Below, piece after piece: positions 55,613-63,939 of a stretch of 64,000 nucleotides of DNA. Numbering within the stretch: position 1 is the stretch's first letter; each line of letters opens with the position of its first letter. Origin of the DNA: Tumebacillus amylolyticus. GTDB taxonomy: Bacteria > Bacillota > Bacilli > Tumebacillales > Tumebacillaceae. Under the pieces are notes generated by a model that saw nothing but the letters and a program-made list of their open reading frames with translations, made no database searches and was not told the DNA's origin. The DNA lies in the NCBI RefSeq assembly GCF_016722965.1, contig NZ_JAEQNB010000007.1, positions 167,173 to 231,172 on the forward strand. Direction: 5' to 3'. The translations under genes were made by a program, and so were the position numbers.

Positions 55613-56854
55613 TTGATCTACCGTGAAGTACTCCCGAACGGAATCCGTGTGGTCATCGAAGAGATTCCAACCGTTCGTTCCGTGTCGCTCGGCATTTGGG
55701 TCGGCACAGGTTCCCGCGAGGAGAACCCTCAGAACAACGGCGTGACCCATTTTATCGAACATATGATGTTCAAAGGCACCGACAAGCTCAACGCGCGCCA
55801 AATCGCCGAGCTGTTTGACGGAATCGGCGGCCAAGTGAACGCTTTTACATCGAAGGAATACACCTGCTACTACGCTAAAGTTCTCGACGAGCACTTCGGT
55901 CTCGCGCTCTCGACGCTCTCCGACATGTTGTTGAACTCGAAATTTGCGGAGGAAGAACTCGTCAAGGAGCGCCGTGTCGTCGTTGAAGAGATCAAAATGT
56001 ACGAAGACGCGCCCGACGAACTCGTCCACGACCTGATCGCGGAAGTGATTTTCCCCACGCATCCGCTCGGGTACAACATCCTCGGCACCGAGGAGAACTT
56101 GAACGCGTTCACCTCCAAGGACCTGTTCGGCTACATGGCGGAGCAGTACACGACCGACAACATCGTGCTCGCCATCGCGGGCAACATCAAGCGCGACGAT
56201 GTGCTGAAGCAAGCGGAGCAGTTGTTTGGCGGCATCAAGCAATCCCGTCGCGACCGCACGCTTGAGAAAGCGACGTTCACGGCGGGGCAAGCGATCCGCC
56301 ACAAAGCGACGGAGCAGACGCACATCGTGCTCGGGATGCCGGGCTTCCAGTACGACCACCCGATGATCTACCCGTGCATTCTCTTCAACAACATTCTCGG
56401 CGGCACCTCGTCGTCGCGTCTCTTCCAAGAAGTGCGGGAGGAGCGCGGGTTGGCGTACTCGATCTACTCCTACCACACCGCGTACAAAGACACCGGCGTG
56501 TTCGGTCTCTACTGCGGCACGGCACCGGAGCGCGCGCAGACCGTTCTCGATTTGACCGGCGAAATCTTCGAGACGATGGTGCGCCAAGGTGTGTCGCAGG
56601 ACGAATTGACCAAAGCGAAGGAACAAGTCAAAGGTTCGCTGATGCTGTCGATGGAGAGCACATCGAGCCGCATGAGTCGCTTGGGCAAAAACGAACTGCT
56701 CGGCCGCCACAACACGCTCGACGAGCTGGTGGCGAAGGTGCAGTCCGTCACCCTCGACCAAGTTCACGAAGCAGCGAAATTGATGCTGGGCGGCTCCACG
56801 TCTGCGATGGCGGCTGTCGGCCCCAACGAGACGTTGCTCGGCTTGCATCGCTAA
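55613..56854 (+). CDS. mlpA: M16 zinc peptidase MlpA (processing-peptidase-like)
   Basis: The 413-residue protein has the inverted zinc motif HFIEH within VTHFIEHMMFKG and the distal Glu in VVVEEIKMYEDAPDELVHD, so the active site is complete. It is the M16B type found after ylxY in Bacillus. Start: AGGAGG at 55601-55606 abuts an in-frame ATG 55607, too close, so TTG 55613 is the likely start. No signal peptide, so cytoplasmic. Confidence 0.95.
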   Translation: MIYREVLPNGIRVVIEEIPTVRSVSLGIWVGTGSREENPQNNGVTHFIEHMMFKGTDKLNARQIAELFDGIGGQVNAFTSKEYTCYYAKVLDEHFGLALSTLSDMLLNSKFAEEELVKERRVVVEEIKMYEDAPDELVHDLIAEVIFPTHPLGYNILGTEENLNAFTSKDLFGYMAEQYTTDNIVLAIAGNIKRDDVLKQAEQLFGGIKQSRRDRTLEKATFTAGQAIRHKATEQTHIVLGMPGFQYDHPMIYPCILFNNILGGTSSSRLFQEVREERGLAYSIYSYHTAYKDTGVFGLYCGTAPERAQTVLDLTGEIFETMVRQGVSQDELTKAKEQVKGSLMLSMESTSSRMSRLGKNELLGRHNTLDELVAKVQSVTLDQVHEAAKLMLGGSTSAMAAVGPNETLLGLHR

Positions 56855-56866
56855 ATCGAATCTCCG

Positions 56867-56899
56867 AAAAAAGTACCGGCCCTCGGGCGGGTACTTTTT
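56867..56899 (+). terminator. Terminator after mlpA
   Basis: AAAAAGTACC (56868-56877) pairs with GGTACTTTTT (56890-56899), with an inner GCC and GGC pair around CTCG. Confidence 0.88.
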
Positions 56900-56963
56900 A
56901 CTTTTTCGAACGCATAAGCCATTACGAAACGAACCATTTTCGAGGAGAGGGGCTGTGCGTAGG

Positions 56964-57227
56964 ATGAGACTGAGCGAATTGGCGGGCAAGGAAATGATCG
57001 ACATGCAATCGGGAACGAAGATCGGGTCTCTTGGCGGGGCGGATCTGTGGGTGGATGAAGAGACGGGGCGCATCGATTCGATTCTGTTGGTGCCGGCCGG
57101 ATTTTTTTCTAAGCGACGGGAGGAGACGGTGATTCCGTGGGATGCGATCGTGAAAATCGGGCCGGATATGATCATCCTCGATTCGGAATCCACTCCGCGA
57201 GTCACCAGACACAACGCCCATGAATAG
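56964..57227 (+). CDS. ymxH: YlmC/YmxH sporulation-type PRC-barrel protein
   Basis: The 87-residue protein is a single PRC-barrel domain, MRLSELAGKEMIDMQSG at the start and GPDMIILDSES near the end, as in YmxH. ATG 56964 is preferred over GTG 56955 because the product then matches the family N terminus. In Bacillus ymxH stands between mlpA and the dipicolinate genes, the same as here. Function unknown; the family is found in spore formers. Confidence 0.92.
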   Translation: MRLSELAGKEMIDMQSGTKIGSLGGADLWVDEETGRIDSILLVPAGFFSKRREETVIPWDAIVKIGPDMIILDSESTPRVTRHNAHE

Positions 57228-57335
57228 GATATCTCACTGCAACGGTCGCGGCATGGAGCATCCCCGTTCTCGTGTTGCGCAGTCTATGCAAATTCAAGGG
57301 TTTGGCGTAAAATGTTCTGAAAGGGGCACCGGAGC

Positions 57336-58214
57336 ATGCTGACTGGGATCAAAATGGCGTTCGTCGGCGGAGACGCCCGCATCATCGAAGTGATCAAACA
57401 TGCGAGTGAATTGGATGCGAGCATCGTCTTGATCGGCTTCGACCAACTTGAGACTCCGCTGCCGGACACGGTGAAGGCGGCGCTCTCCCCGGACGTATTG
57501 TCCGATGTGGATGCAATCGTACTTCCCGTTTCCGGGATGGATGACGAAGGCAAAGTGCAAGCACAATATTCTTCGAGTCCGATTGTCCTCGAGGAGTCTC
57601 ATTTTGAAGCGATGCAACGCCAGACGATGGTCTTCACCGGCATCGCTCGCAAACGTCTGAACGAACTGTGCCAGAAACGGGAACTGCGGTTGTTCAAATT
57701 GATGGAGCTCGACGAAGTGGCGATTCACAACTCGATCCCCTCTGCAGAAGGGGCGATCCAGTTCGCGATGCAGAACACCGACATCACCCTGCATGGGTCG
57801 AATTCGGTCGTCCTCGGTTTCGGTCGCTGCGGCGTCACGCTGGCTCGGATGCTTGACGGCATCGGCGCGAACGTCACCGTCTGCGCACGACGGGCACCCG
57901 ATCTGGCACGAATCGAAGAGATGGGATTGAAAGCCCTCGCGATGGAGGACCTATTACTCGCAGTCAAAGAGGCACAGATCCTCTTCAACACGGTGCCGGC
58001 GATGATCTTGTCGGCAGAAGTCCTTGCGAAGGTGCCGAAGTCTTGCGTAATTATCGACATTGCCTCCAATCCCGGTGGCACAGACTTCCGCTATGCAGAG
58101 AAACGGGGAATCAAGGCTATCCTTGCTCCAAGCTTGCCGGGCATCGTTGCGCCCAAAACATCCGGCCAGATTTTGGCACGTACCTTGTGCCGGCTGTTGT
58201 GGGAACACGCATAA
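57336..58214 (+). CDS. dpaA: Dipicolinate synthase subunit A
   Basis: DpaA is the NADPH-binding subunit that oxidises the dihydrodipicolinate-pathway product to dipicolinic acid in the mother cell of sporulating cells. The 292-residue protein has the dinucleotide fold VVLGFGRCGVTLARML and the C-terminal KTSGQILARTLCRLL. dpaB follows after 15 bases. In Bacillus transcription depends on sigma-K; I could not find a convincing sigma-K promoter in 57228-57335. Confidence 0.96.
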   Translation: MLTGIKMAFVGGDARIIEVIKHASELDASIVLIGFDQLETPLPDTVKAALSPDVLSDVDAIVLPVSGMDDEGKVQAQYSSSPIVLEESHFEAMQRQTMVFTGIARKRLNELCQKRELRLFKLMELDEVAIHNSIPSAEGAIQFAMQNTDITLHGSNSVVLGFGRCGVTLARMLDGIGANVTVCARRAPDLARIEEMGLKALAMEDLLLAVKEAQILFNTVPAMILSAEVLAKVPKSCVIIDIASNPGGTDFRYAEKRGIKAILAPSLPGIVAPKTSGQILARTLCRLLWEHA

Positions 58215-58229
58215 CCGGAGGTATCGACT

Positions 58230-58832
58230 ATGGATCTCAAAGGAAAGACCGTAGGCTTTGCATTGACCGGTTCGCATTGCACGTATGCGGACGTCCAACC
58301 GGCCCTGGAAGAGCTGGTCAAGATCGGAGCGCGCGTCATTCCGATCCTCTCTTATACAGTGCAATCGACGAGCACTCGTTTCGCGGAAGCAGACGAATGG
58401 GTCGCAACGATTGAGAGAATCACGGGGGAGAAAGCCATCCGTTCGATCCCGGAAGCAGAACCGCTTGGACCTTCCTTGCTGTGTGACGTGGTGCTGATTG
58501 CACCGTGCACCGGCAACACGCTGAGCAAACTTGCCAACGCATTGACCGAGTCGCCGGTGTTGATGGCGGCGAAGGCTACGCTTCGCAATGAGCGGCCCGT
58601 CGTGCTGTCGATCTCGACCAACGACGGTTTGGGTCTGAACATGGCCAATTTGGCACGCTTGATGGCGACCAAGAACATCTTTTTCGTCCCGTTCGGGCAA
58701 GACGACCCGGTGAAGAAGGTCAACTCGTTGGTAGCGCGCAACGAGATGATCATCCCGACTTTGGAAGCCGCACTGGAGAAGAAACAAATCCAGCCGGTCC
58801 TGGTTGAAAAATGGCGGGATTTACAAAAATAA
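58230..58832 (+). CDS. dpaB: Dipicolinate synthase subunit B
   Basis: DpaB is the flavoprotein-like second subunit, 200 aa, with GFALTGSHCTYADV and the flavin-binding block IAPCTGNTLSKLANALTESP and VLMAAKATLRNERPVVL. It completes dipicolinate synthase. The presence of the pair shows the organism makes calcium-dipicolinate spores. asd follows after 35 bases. Confidence 0.96.
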   Translation: MDLKGKTVGFALTGSHCTYADVQPALEELVKIGARVIPILSYTVQSTSTRFAEADEWVATIERITGEKAIRSIPEAEPLGPSLLCDVVLIAPCTGNTLSKLANALTESPVLMAAKATLRNERPVVLSISTNDGLGLNMANLARLMATKNIFFVPFGQDDPVKKVNSLVARNEMIIPTLEAALEKKQIQPVLVEKWRDLQK

Positions 58833-58867
58833 AAGGCAAGTCCTATGTTGAGGAGATGGAATACCAG

Positions 58868-59905
58868 ATGGAGAAAAAGGATCGCTACAACGTCGCGGTG
58901 GTGGGAGCCACGGGCGCAGTCGGACAAAAAATCATCGAAACGCTGGAGAAACGCAACTTTCCGGTAGGCGAACTGAAACTGCTCGCGTCCGCGCGTTCCG
59001 CAGGGCAACAGGTGAAGTTTCAAGGCCAAATGTACACGGTCGAAGAAGCGCGTCCGGAGGCGTTTGAAGGCATTGACTTCGCCCTGTTCTCCGCTGGTGG
59101 CTCTATCAGTGAAAAATTGGCGCCCGCTGCCGTCGAACACGGCGCGGTCGTCATTGACAATACCTCGGCGTTCCGCATGGTGCCGGAAGTGCCGCTCGTC
59201 GTGCCTGAAGTCAACCCGCACATGATCGGTCAACACCAAGGCATCATCGCGAACCCGAACTGCTCCACCATCCAGATGGTCGTGGCCCTCAAGCCGCTCT
59301 ACGATGCGTATGGCATCGACCGCATCATCGTTTCCACCTATCAAGCAGTCTCCGGGGCGGGTCAGAACGCGATCAACGACCTCCTCGATCAAACTCGTGA
59401 CATTCTCGACGGCAAACAACCGGAGCCCAAAGTGCTCCCGGTCGGTTCGCTTCCGAAAAAACACCAACAGGCGTTCAACGTCATTCCGCAGATTGACGCC
59501 TTTACCGATAACGGTTTTACCAAGGAAGAAATGAAGATGGTCAACGAAACCCGCAAGATCTTCGGCGACCCGGAGATCCAAGTTACGCCGACCACCGTCC
59601 GCGTGCCGGTGCTCTATGGACACTCCGAGTCTGTATACCTTGAACTCAAGGATTCGTTTGACCTCGAAGAAGTGGTGCAATTGTTGCAAACGGCGCCGGG
59701 CGTAAAAGTCGTTGACAACCCGGAGGCTCAAGAATACCCGATGGCGGTTACCGCAGAGGGCTCCTACGACACGTACATTGGGCGCATTCGCCGCGACTTG
59801 TTCCACCCGCGCGGCCTGAATCTCTGGATCGTGTCTGACAACGTGCTCAAAGGCGCAGCTTGGAATGCGGTGCAAATCGCTGAGTATATGGTGAAAACCA
59901 GATAG
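58868..59905 (+). CDS. asd: Aspartate-semialdehyde dehydrogenase
   Basis: Asd reduces aspartyl phosphate to aspartate semialdehyde for lysine, threonine and methionine. The 345-residue protein has VAVVGATGAVGQKIIETLE and the catalytic Cys in IIANPNCSTIQMVVAL. I choose ATG 58868; earlier in-frame starts (58811, 58856) either overlap dpaB or abut the AGGAG site. Operon order dpaAB-asd-dapG-dapA matches Bacillus. Confidence 0.96.
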   Translation: MEKKDRYNVAVVGATGAVGQKIIETLEKRNFPVGELKLLASARSAGQQVKFQGQMYTVEEARPEAFEGIDFALFSAGGSISEKLAPAAVEHGAVVIDNTSAFRMVPEVPLVVPEVNPHMIGQHQGIIANPNCSTIQMVVALKPLYDAYGIDRIIVSTYQAVSGAGQNAINDLLDQTRDILDGKQPEPKVLPVGSLPKKHQQAFNVIPQIDAFTDNGFTKEEMKMVNETRKIFGDPEIQVTPTTVRVPVLYGHSESVYLELKDSFDLEEVVQLLQTAPGVKVVDNPEAQEYPMAVTAEGSYDTYIGRIRRDLFHPRGLNLWIVSDNVLKGAAWNAVQIAEYMVKTR

Positions 59906-59916
59906 AAGGGGACGCT

Positions 59917-61137
59917 ATGCGCATCTTAGTCCAAAAGTTCGGGGGAACCTCCGTAGCCAGCCGCGAGACCCGCGAACAAGCGATTGAGCATATTCAGGAT
60001 GCACGACGGGAGGGCTACAGCGTCGTCGTCGTCGTATCGGCGATGGGACGCAAAGGCGACCCGTACGCAACCGACTCTCTGCTGTCGATTCTCGATGAGC
60101 AGGACCGCACGAACCGCAGAGAACTTGACCTCCTGATGTCGTGCGGCGAGTTGATTTCCGCCGTGGCGTTTGCAGCACAGTTGCGAGGCAAGGGTGTCGA
60201 AGCAACTGTGCTCAACGGCACTCAGGCGGGGATTCTCACCAACGAAGACTACTCTCGGGCACAGATTGTCACGATCAACCCCAAACGCATCGTCCAAGAG
60301 CTGGAGAAGGACCGCGTCGTGATCGTCACCGGGTTCCAAGGCGGGGCTCCGAACGACGAGATCACAACGCTTGGAAGAGGTGGAAGCGATACGTCCGCCA
60401 CCGCGCTTGGAGTGGCGTTGGATGCCGAAATCGTGGACATTTTCACCGATGTGGAAGGGATCATGACCGCCGACCCGCGAATTGTGGACAACGCATCGCG
60501 TCTGCGAACCGTCACGTACACGGAGATTTGCAACTTGGCCTACCAAGGGGCGAAAGTCATCCACCCGCGTGCCGTCGAGATCGCGATGCAGAAAAACATT
60601 CCGATTCGCGTCCGCTCCACGATGAGCAAGGACGAAGGCACGTTGGTCACCTCGTCGCACGAAAGCGACCGAATCGAAGACTATCTGGGCGACCGCATGG
60701 TCACGGGCATTACCCAGACGGCGAATGTGACGCAGATCAAAGTCTTTGCTGCAGTGGGCGAGCACTTGCCGATGCAGCGAAGCGTGTTCCGGGCGATGGC
60801 GGACAACGGCATCTCCGTGGACTTGATCAACGTCAACCCGCGCGGTGTTGCGTATACGGTCACCGATCGCGATACCACCGAAGCGGTGCGCATCTTGCGC
60901 GGACTCGGGTTTGAGCCGGAAGTGTCGAAGAGCTGTGCCAAGATCGCCATCGTCGGAGCAGGCATCGCCGGTGTACCGGGCGTCATGGCGCTGATCGTCG
61001 AGGCCATCGTTTCCGAGGGCATCGAAATTCTGCAATCCGCCGACTCACACACCACGATCTGGGTGCTCGTGCGCGGTGAAGACATGGTGAAGTCCATCCG
61101 CGCCCTCCACAACAAATTTCAATTGCATCAGCGATAG
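59917..61137 (+). CDS. dapG: Aspartate kinase, DapG type
   Basis: Aspartate kinase phosphorylates aspartate to start the pathway. The 406-residue protein has the kinase motif VQKFGGTSVASRETRE and DIFTDVEGIMTADPR, and two C-terminal ACT domains (from about residue 265). The Bacillus counterpart is the diaminopimelate-inhibited isozyme I serving cell wall and spore needs; the inhibitor is inferred from position. Confidence 0.95.
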   Translation: MRILVQKFGGTSVASRETREQAIEHIQDARREGYSVVVVVSAMGRKGDPYATDSLLSILDEQDRTNRRELDLLMSCGELISAVAFAAQLRGKGVEATVLNGTQAGILTNEDYSRAQIVTINPKRIVQELEKDRVVIVTGFQGGAPNDEITTLGRGGSDTSATALGVALDAEIVDIFTDVEGIMTADPRIVDNASRLRTVTYTEICNLAYQGAKVIHPRAVEIAMQKNIPIRVRSTMSKDEGTLVTSSHESDRIEDYLGDRMVTGITQTANVTQIKVFAAVGEHLPMQRSVFRAMADNGISVDLINVNPRGVAYTVTDRDTTEAVRILRGLGFEPEVSKSCAKIAIVGAGIAGVPGVMALIVEAIVSEGIEILQSADSHTTIWVLVRGEDMVKSIRALHNKFQLHQR

Positions 61138-61156
61138 ACATAAGGATGGTGTCAAC

Positions 61157-62041
61157 ATGACATTCGGAAGACTTGTGACCGCGATGGTCACACCTTTTGA
61201 TCAACATTTGCAAATCGACTTTGACCAAGTTGACTCTTTGGTTGAGCACCTGATCGCCACCGGGACCACGTCGATTGTGGTCTGCGGGACGACCGGGGAA
61301 TCGCCGGCTCTCTCGCACGACGAGAAACTCGCGCTGTTCAAGCGCGTCGTTTCAACGGCAGCGGGACGTGCGAAAGTCATCGCCGGAACCGGCAGCAACT
61401 CCACGGCAGACAGCGTGAGGTTCTCCCAAGAGGCGGAGGAAACGGGTGTCGACGGGCTCTTGCTCGTCGTCCCGTATTACAACAAGCCGTCCCAAGAGGG
61501 GATGTACCAACACTTCAAAGCGATCGCCGATGGAGTGAAGATTCCGTGCATGCTCTACAACATCCCGGGCCGCACCTCGATCAACATGGATGCCGAGACG
61601 ACGCTGCGCCTCGCAGAAGTCTCGAACATCGTCGCCACCAAGGAATCGAGCGGCGACTTCGGCCAGATCAGCGAGATCACCGCACGTGCGCCTGAGGGAT
61701 TCCTCGTGTACAGCGGAGACGACATCTTGACTCTGCCGATGATGGCGGCAGGTGCGTATGGCATCGTGTCGGTTGCATCGCATGTAATCGGCGACGAGAT
61801 GACCCAGATGATCAACGCATTCCTTGAAGGTCGCACGACCGACGCAGCCGAGTGGCACAAGCGCTTGACTCCGATCTTCAAGGGGCTGTTCCTTGCGACC
61901 AACCCGACGTTGGTCAAAGCGTCTCTCCAGATGCTCGGCCTGCAAGTCGGCGGCGTTCGCTTGCCGCTCGTGGAAGCAGACGAAGCCCTGGTCTCCGAAG
62001 TGCGCAAGCGTCTCGGCCTTTTGAAGCAATTGCACGCCTAA
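61157..62041 (+). CDS. dapA: 4-hydroxy-tetrahydrodipicolinate synthase
   Basis: DapA condenses pyruvate with aspartate semialdehyde, the branch point to diaminopimelate, lysine and dipicolinate. The 294-residue protein has the Schiff-base Lys in IVATKESSGDF, the Tyr in LYNIPGRTSINM and CGTTGESPALSHDEK. It feeds the DpaAB enzyme encoded upstream. Confidence 0.97.
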   Translation: MTFGRLVTAMVTPFDQHLQIDFDQVDSLVEHLIATGTTSIVVCGTTGESPALSHDEKLALFKRVVSTAAGRAKVIAGTGSNSTADSVRFSQEAEETGVDGLLLVVPYYNKPSQEGMYQHFKAIADGVKIPCMLYNIPGRTSINMDAETTLRLAEVSNIVATKESSGDFGQISEITARAPEGFLVYSGDDILTLPMMAAGAYGIVSVASHVIGDEMTQMINAFLEGRTTDAAEWHKRLTPIFKGLFLATNPTLVKASLQMLGLQVGGVRLPLVEADEALVSEVRKRLGLLKQLHA

Positions 62042-62050
62042 GGGAAAGAG

Positions 62051-62087
62051 AAAGACTCGGTCCGAAAACGGATCGGGTCTTTTTTTG
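62051..62087 (+). terminator. Terminator after dapA
   Basis: AAAGACTCGGTCCG (62051-62064) pairs with CGGATCGGGTCTTT (62069-62082) through two G-T pairs, with an AAAA loop and a seven-T tail. Confidence 0.92.
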
Positions 62088-62127
62088 TGGCGGGGGTGTA
62101 AAAATACTTCCGTTAATGTAACTAAAA

Positions 62128-62210
62128 TTCACAAAAATGATTAGGTGTTTAAAGTGGCGAAAAAACCAGCTAGCATGACCTATGGACCTTCTAGTTCACG
62201 AAAATGACTA
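62128..62210 (+). repeat. Pair of 16-base direct repeats in an AT-rich gap
   Basis: TTCACAAAAATGATTA (62128-62143) recurs as TTCACGAAAATGACTA (62195-62210), 14 of 16 identical, 67 bases apart. The second copy is flanked by CTAG on both sides. They lie upstream of the small secreted-protein gene and could be binding sites for a regulator; nothing more can be seen. Confidence 0.5.
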
Positions 62211-62243
62211 CCTAGTCAAGATGATAAAACGATAGAGAGGGAT

Positions 62244-62281
62244 TAATATCATAAACAGAAACACCAATACAATTTATGATA
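62244..62281 (+). promoter_or_regulatory. Inverted repeat and possible sigma-E promoter before the secreted-protein gene
   Basis: TATCATAAA (62247-62255) and TTTATGATA (62273-62281) form a perfect 9-base inverted repeat, the right arm touching the AGGAG ribosome site. The same stretch contains TAATATC (62244-62250), 15 bases, and AATACAAT (62266-62273), each one base off the sigma-E consensus known for Bacillus mother-cell genes. The implied leader would be very short, so promoter and mRNA hairpin are alternatives. Confidence 0.4.
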
Positions 62282-62293
62282 GGAGTGAAAGAA

Positions 62294-62683
62294 ATGAAAA
62301 AGATCACGAAAATCGCAACCGTTATGGCAGTAGCAGCTCTCGCAGTTGCAACCACCGCAGGTGCAGCACAAACCGCTTCCAAGGTGAAAAACGGCGTTAC
62401 CCTGACCGGCTCTTTGGTCCTGGTATCCGGCGGCGCTCAACCGACCGCTTACGCAACTTCCTCCACCTCCGCTCCGGTAGGCAACTTGGTTGCTTCCCTG
62501 CACACCTACTACGGTGATGGCGGCATCAACTACGGCGGCCATTCCAACTCGGTTAACAACGGCACCTACGTTGAATCCTCCGCGAACACCCTCGACTCCA
62601 CTGCCGGCCACTTCGCTGGCTACCACCAATTCACCGATGGCACCGCAGGTTTCGCGGTAACGTCGACCAACCTCTACTTCTAG
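62294..62683 (+). CDS. Small secreted Gly/Ser/Thr-rich protein of unknown function
   Basis: I do not recognise this 129-residue protein. It begins MKKITKIATVMAVAALAVAT, a clear signal peptide with a likely cut after AGA at about residue 25. The mature part of about 104 residues is rich in Gly, Ser, Thr, Asn and Tyr, lacks Cys and is nearly uncharged (SLHTYYGDGGINYGGHSNSV, later TSTNLYF). This suggests a compact beta-type or surface-layer/spore-surface protein. AGGAGTGA precedes ATG 62294. Well separated by terminators on both sides, so it is a single-gene unit. Confidence 0.8.
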   Translation: MKKITKIATVMAVAALAVATTAGAAQTASKVKNGVTLTGSLVLVSGGAQPTAYATSSTSAPVGNLVASLHTYYGDGGINYGGHSNSVNNGTYVESSANTLDSTAGHFAGYHQFTDGTAGFAVTSTNLYF

Positions 62684-62710
62684 AACCCACACCGGATTCA
62701 ACAACTTTGG

Positions 62711-62748
62711 ACAACTCCTGTCACTGTATGTGATGGGAGTTGTTTACT
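62711..62748 (+). terminator. Terminator after the secreted-protein gene
   Basis: ACAACTCC (62711-62718) pairs with GGAGTTGT (62736-62743), with inner TCAC (62721-62724) and GTGA (62730-62733). The T tail is weak (TTTACTT). Confidence 0.75.
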
Positions 62749-62765
62749 TGGCAGGTGTTTGACAG

Positions 62766-63713
62766 GTGAAAAAACTATGGGAGTTTCTCTTTTTGGTGCT
62801 GATCGGTCTGGTTCTGGGGTTTGGGATCGTGTTCGTGAAAGTCGCGTACGTTGACAAGCTGGATGAGCAGACGCAAGCCCAACAGATTGTGCAACAGATG
62901 GCGGACAAGGAATTAGGATACAACGTTTCGCTCGATGCGCCTGTGAGCAAGACGTTTGAGATCGACATCTCAAGCCTGCAAGAGTTTCAGTACCCGGTGA
63001 AAGTACACAACTTCTCGGGGCAGGACGCAACGTTTTCGTTGCTGGTCTATTTGGATTACAAGCAACGCAAGGAATTGACGGTGTCGTTTGAGTTGAAGAA
63101 CAACGAAGAAAAGCTGGTGCCGTTGCACTTCCCGGTACAAGATCTGGGGGACGGCGCACATGCGCTGGTGCTCTCGCTGATCGCGGAGTCGAACAAGTTG
63201 ACGAGTGCGGCTAAAGAGCCGAGCGAGTTTTTCGGAACGGCTGGGCGTTATACGCTCGTCAAGAAACAAGGGGACGCCTTTCAGGGCGCACCGGTTCCCG
63301 CGCCGAGCGAGGTTACCCGCGAAGCCAATGGTTTTAACGGGGTGTTTTTAAGTCCTGACGTGAGCAATCCGGATACGTTCAAAGTTCCTCCCAAACAAGT
63401 GACGGTAAAAGCCAGACAGCCCGTGGAGTTTTCCGTTCGCATGGGTGGCGACCCGGAGGCGGAAACGTACTTGTCATGGATGACGCTTGGTTGGCAGCAG
63501 GTGCCGTGGGAGAGTGGAGAGCCGTATTGGTTCGCCAAGGTCCCGGCAGGCAAGTTTGCGGTGAGGACGTTGAAGTTTACGGCGCCGGACAAGCCGGGTG
63601 ACTATGAGGTCGCGAGTTTTGTTGCGGTGGAGCCGTTCTCGATGCCGGACAGTGCCCATGTCAGTCGGTTGAACGTCAACTCTTCGTTCCGATTCACACT
63701 TCATGTCGAATGA
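62766..63713 (+). CDS. Membrane-anchored extracellular protein of unknown function
   Basis: I do not recognise this 315-residue protein. It starts at GTG 62766 with an N-terminal membrane helix (about residues 6-26), then a mainly beta-rich outer part. Two Ig-like sections are suggested: about 60-135 (YPVKVHNFSGQDATFSLLVY) and about 210-315 (VTVKARQPVEFSVRMGGDPE and KPGDYEVASFVAVE). No catalytic motif or Cys is seen. It may bind a partner at the cell surface. It lies just upstream of an rRNA operon and is lineage-specific as far as I can tell. Confidence 0.8.
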   Translation: MKKLWEFLFLVLIGLVLGFGIVFVKVAYVDKLDEQTQAQQIVQQMADKELGYNVSLDAPVSKTFEIDISSLQEFQYPVKVHNFSGQDATFSLLVYLDYKQRKELTVSFELKNNEEKLVPLHFPVQDLGDGAHALVLSLIAESNKLTSAAKEPSEFFGTAGRYTLVKKQGDAFQGAPVPAPSEVTREANGFNGVFLSPDVSNPDTFKVPPKQVTVKARQPVEFSVRMGGDPEAETYLSWMTLGWQQVPWESGEPYWFAKVPAGKFAVRTLKFTAPDKPGDYEVASFVAVEPFSMPDSAHVSRLNVNSSFRFTLHVE

Positions 63714-63723
63714 GTGAAAAAAA

Positions 63724-63752
63724 GACCTGTACGGCGGAGCGCCGTGCAGGTC
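63724..63752 (+). terminator. Hairpin terminator after the membrane protein gene
   Basis: A 13-bp stem, GACCTGTACGGCG (63724-63736) with CGCCGTGCAGGTC (63740-63752), one G-T pair and a GAG loop. The following ATCTCTTG is poor in T, while AAAAAAA precedes the stem. Confidence 0.75.
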
Positions 63753-63799
63753 ATCTCTTGAGAAGGCGTAGTTTGTTCGAGATTGTTCATGAGTTTTTG

Positions 63800-63828
63800 T
63801 TGAGGTCCGGGAGTGGGCATGATAAGAT
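63800..63828 (+). promoter_or_regulatory. Probable rRNA operon promoter
   Basis: TTGAGG (63800-63805) and TAAGAT (63823-63828) are 17 bases apart, about 110 bases before the 16S gene. Confidence 0.6.
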
Positions 63829-63882
63829 ACATCTTGTCGCCGCGAGAGACAAGCGGTTGATGAGAGAAAATGAAATGCGATT

Positions 63883-63900
63883 GATCCTTGAAAACTAAAC
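63883..63900 (+). promoter_or_regulatory. rRNA leader element
   Basis: CCTTGAAAACTAAAC occurs at the end of this stretch. Closely similar sequence is common in rRNA leaders of Bacilli ahead of 16S and 23S genes and is thought to take part in antitermination and processing. Confidence 0.6.
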
Positions 63901-63939
63901 GAGTGATAGATGAAGATCGATTCGAGTCAGAACCAAACT

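Noticed and set aside
57228..57335. Sigma-K promoter for dpaA
   Set aside because: Expected from Bacillus, but no AC and CATAnnnTA pair at proper spacing is convincing in this gap.
59906..59916. Lysine riboswitch before dapG or asd
   Set aside because: The gaps (11 and 35 bases) are far too short for an L box.
63710..63898. 62-codon frame after the membrane protein gene
   Set aside because: It covers a terminator stem and the rRNA promoter, with no family features; most likely not coding.
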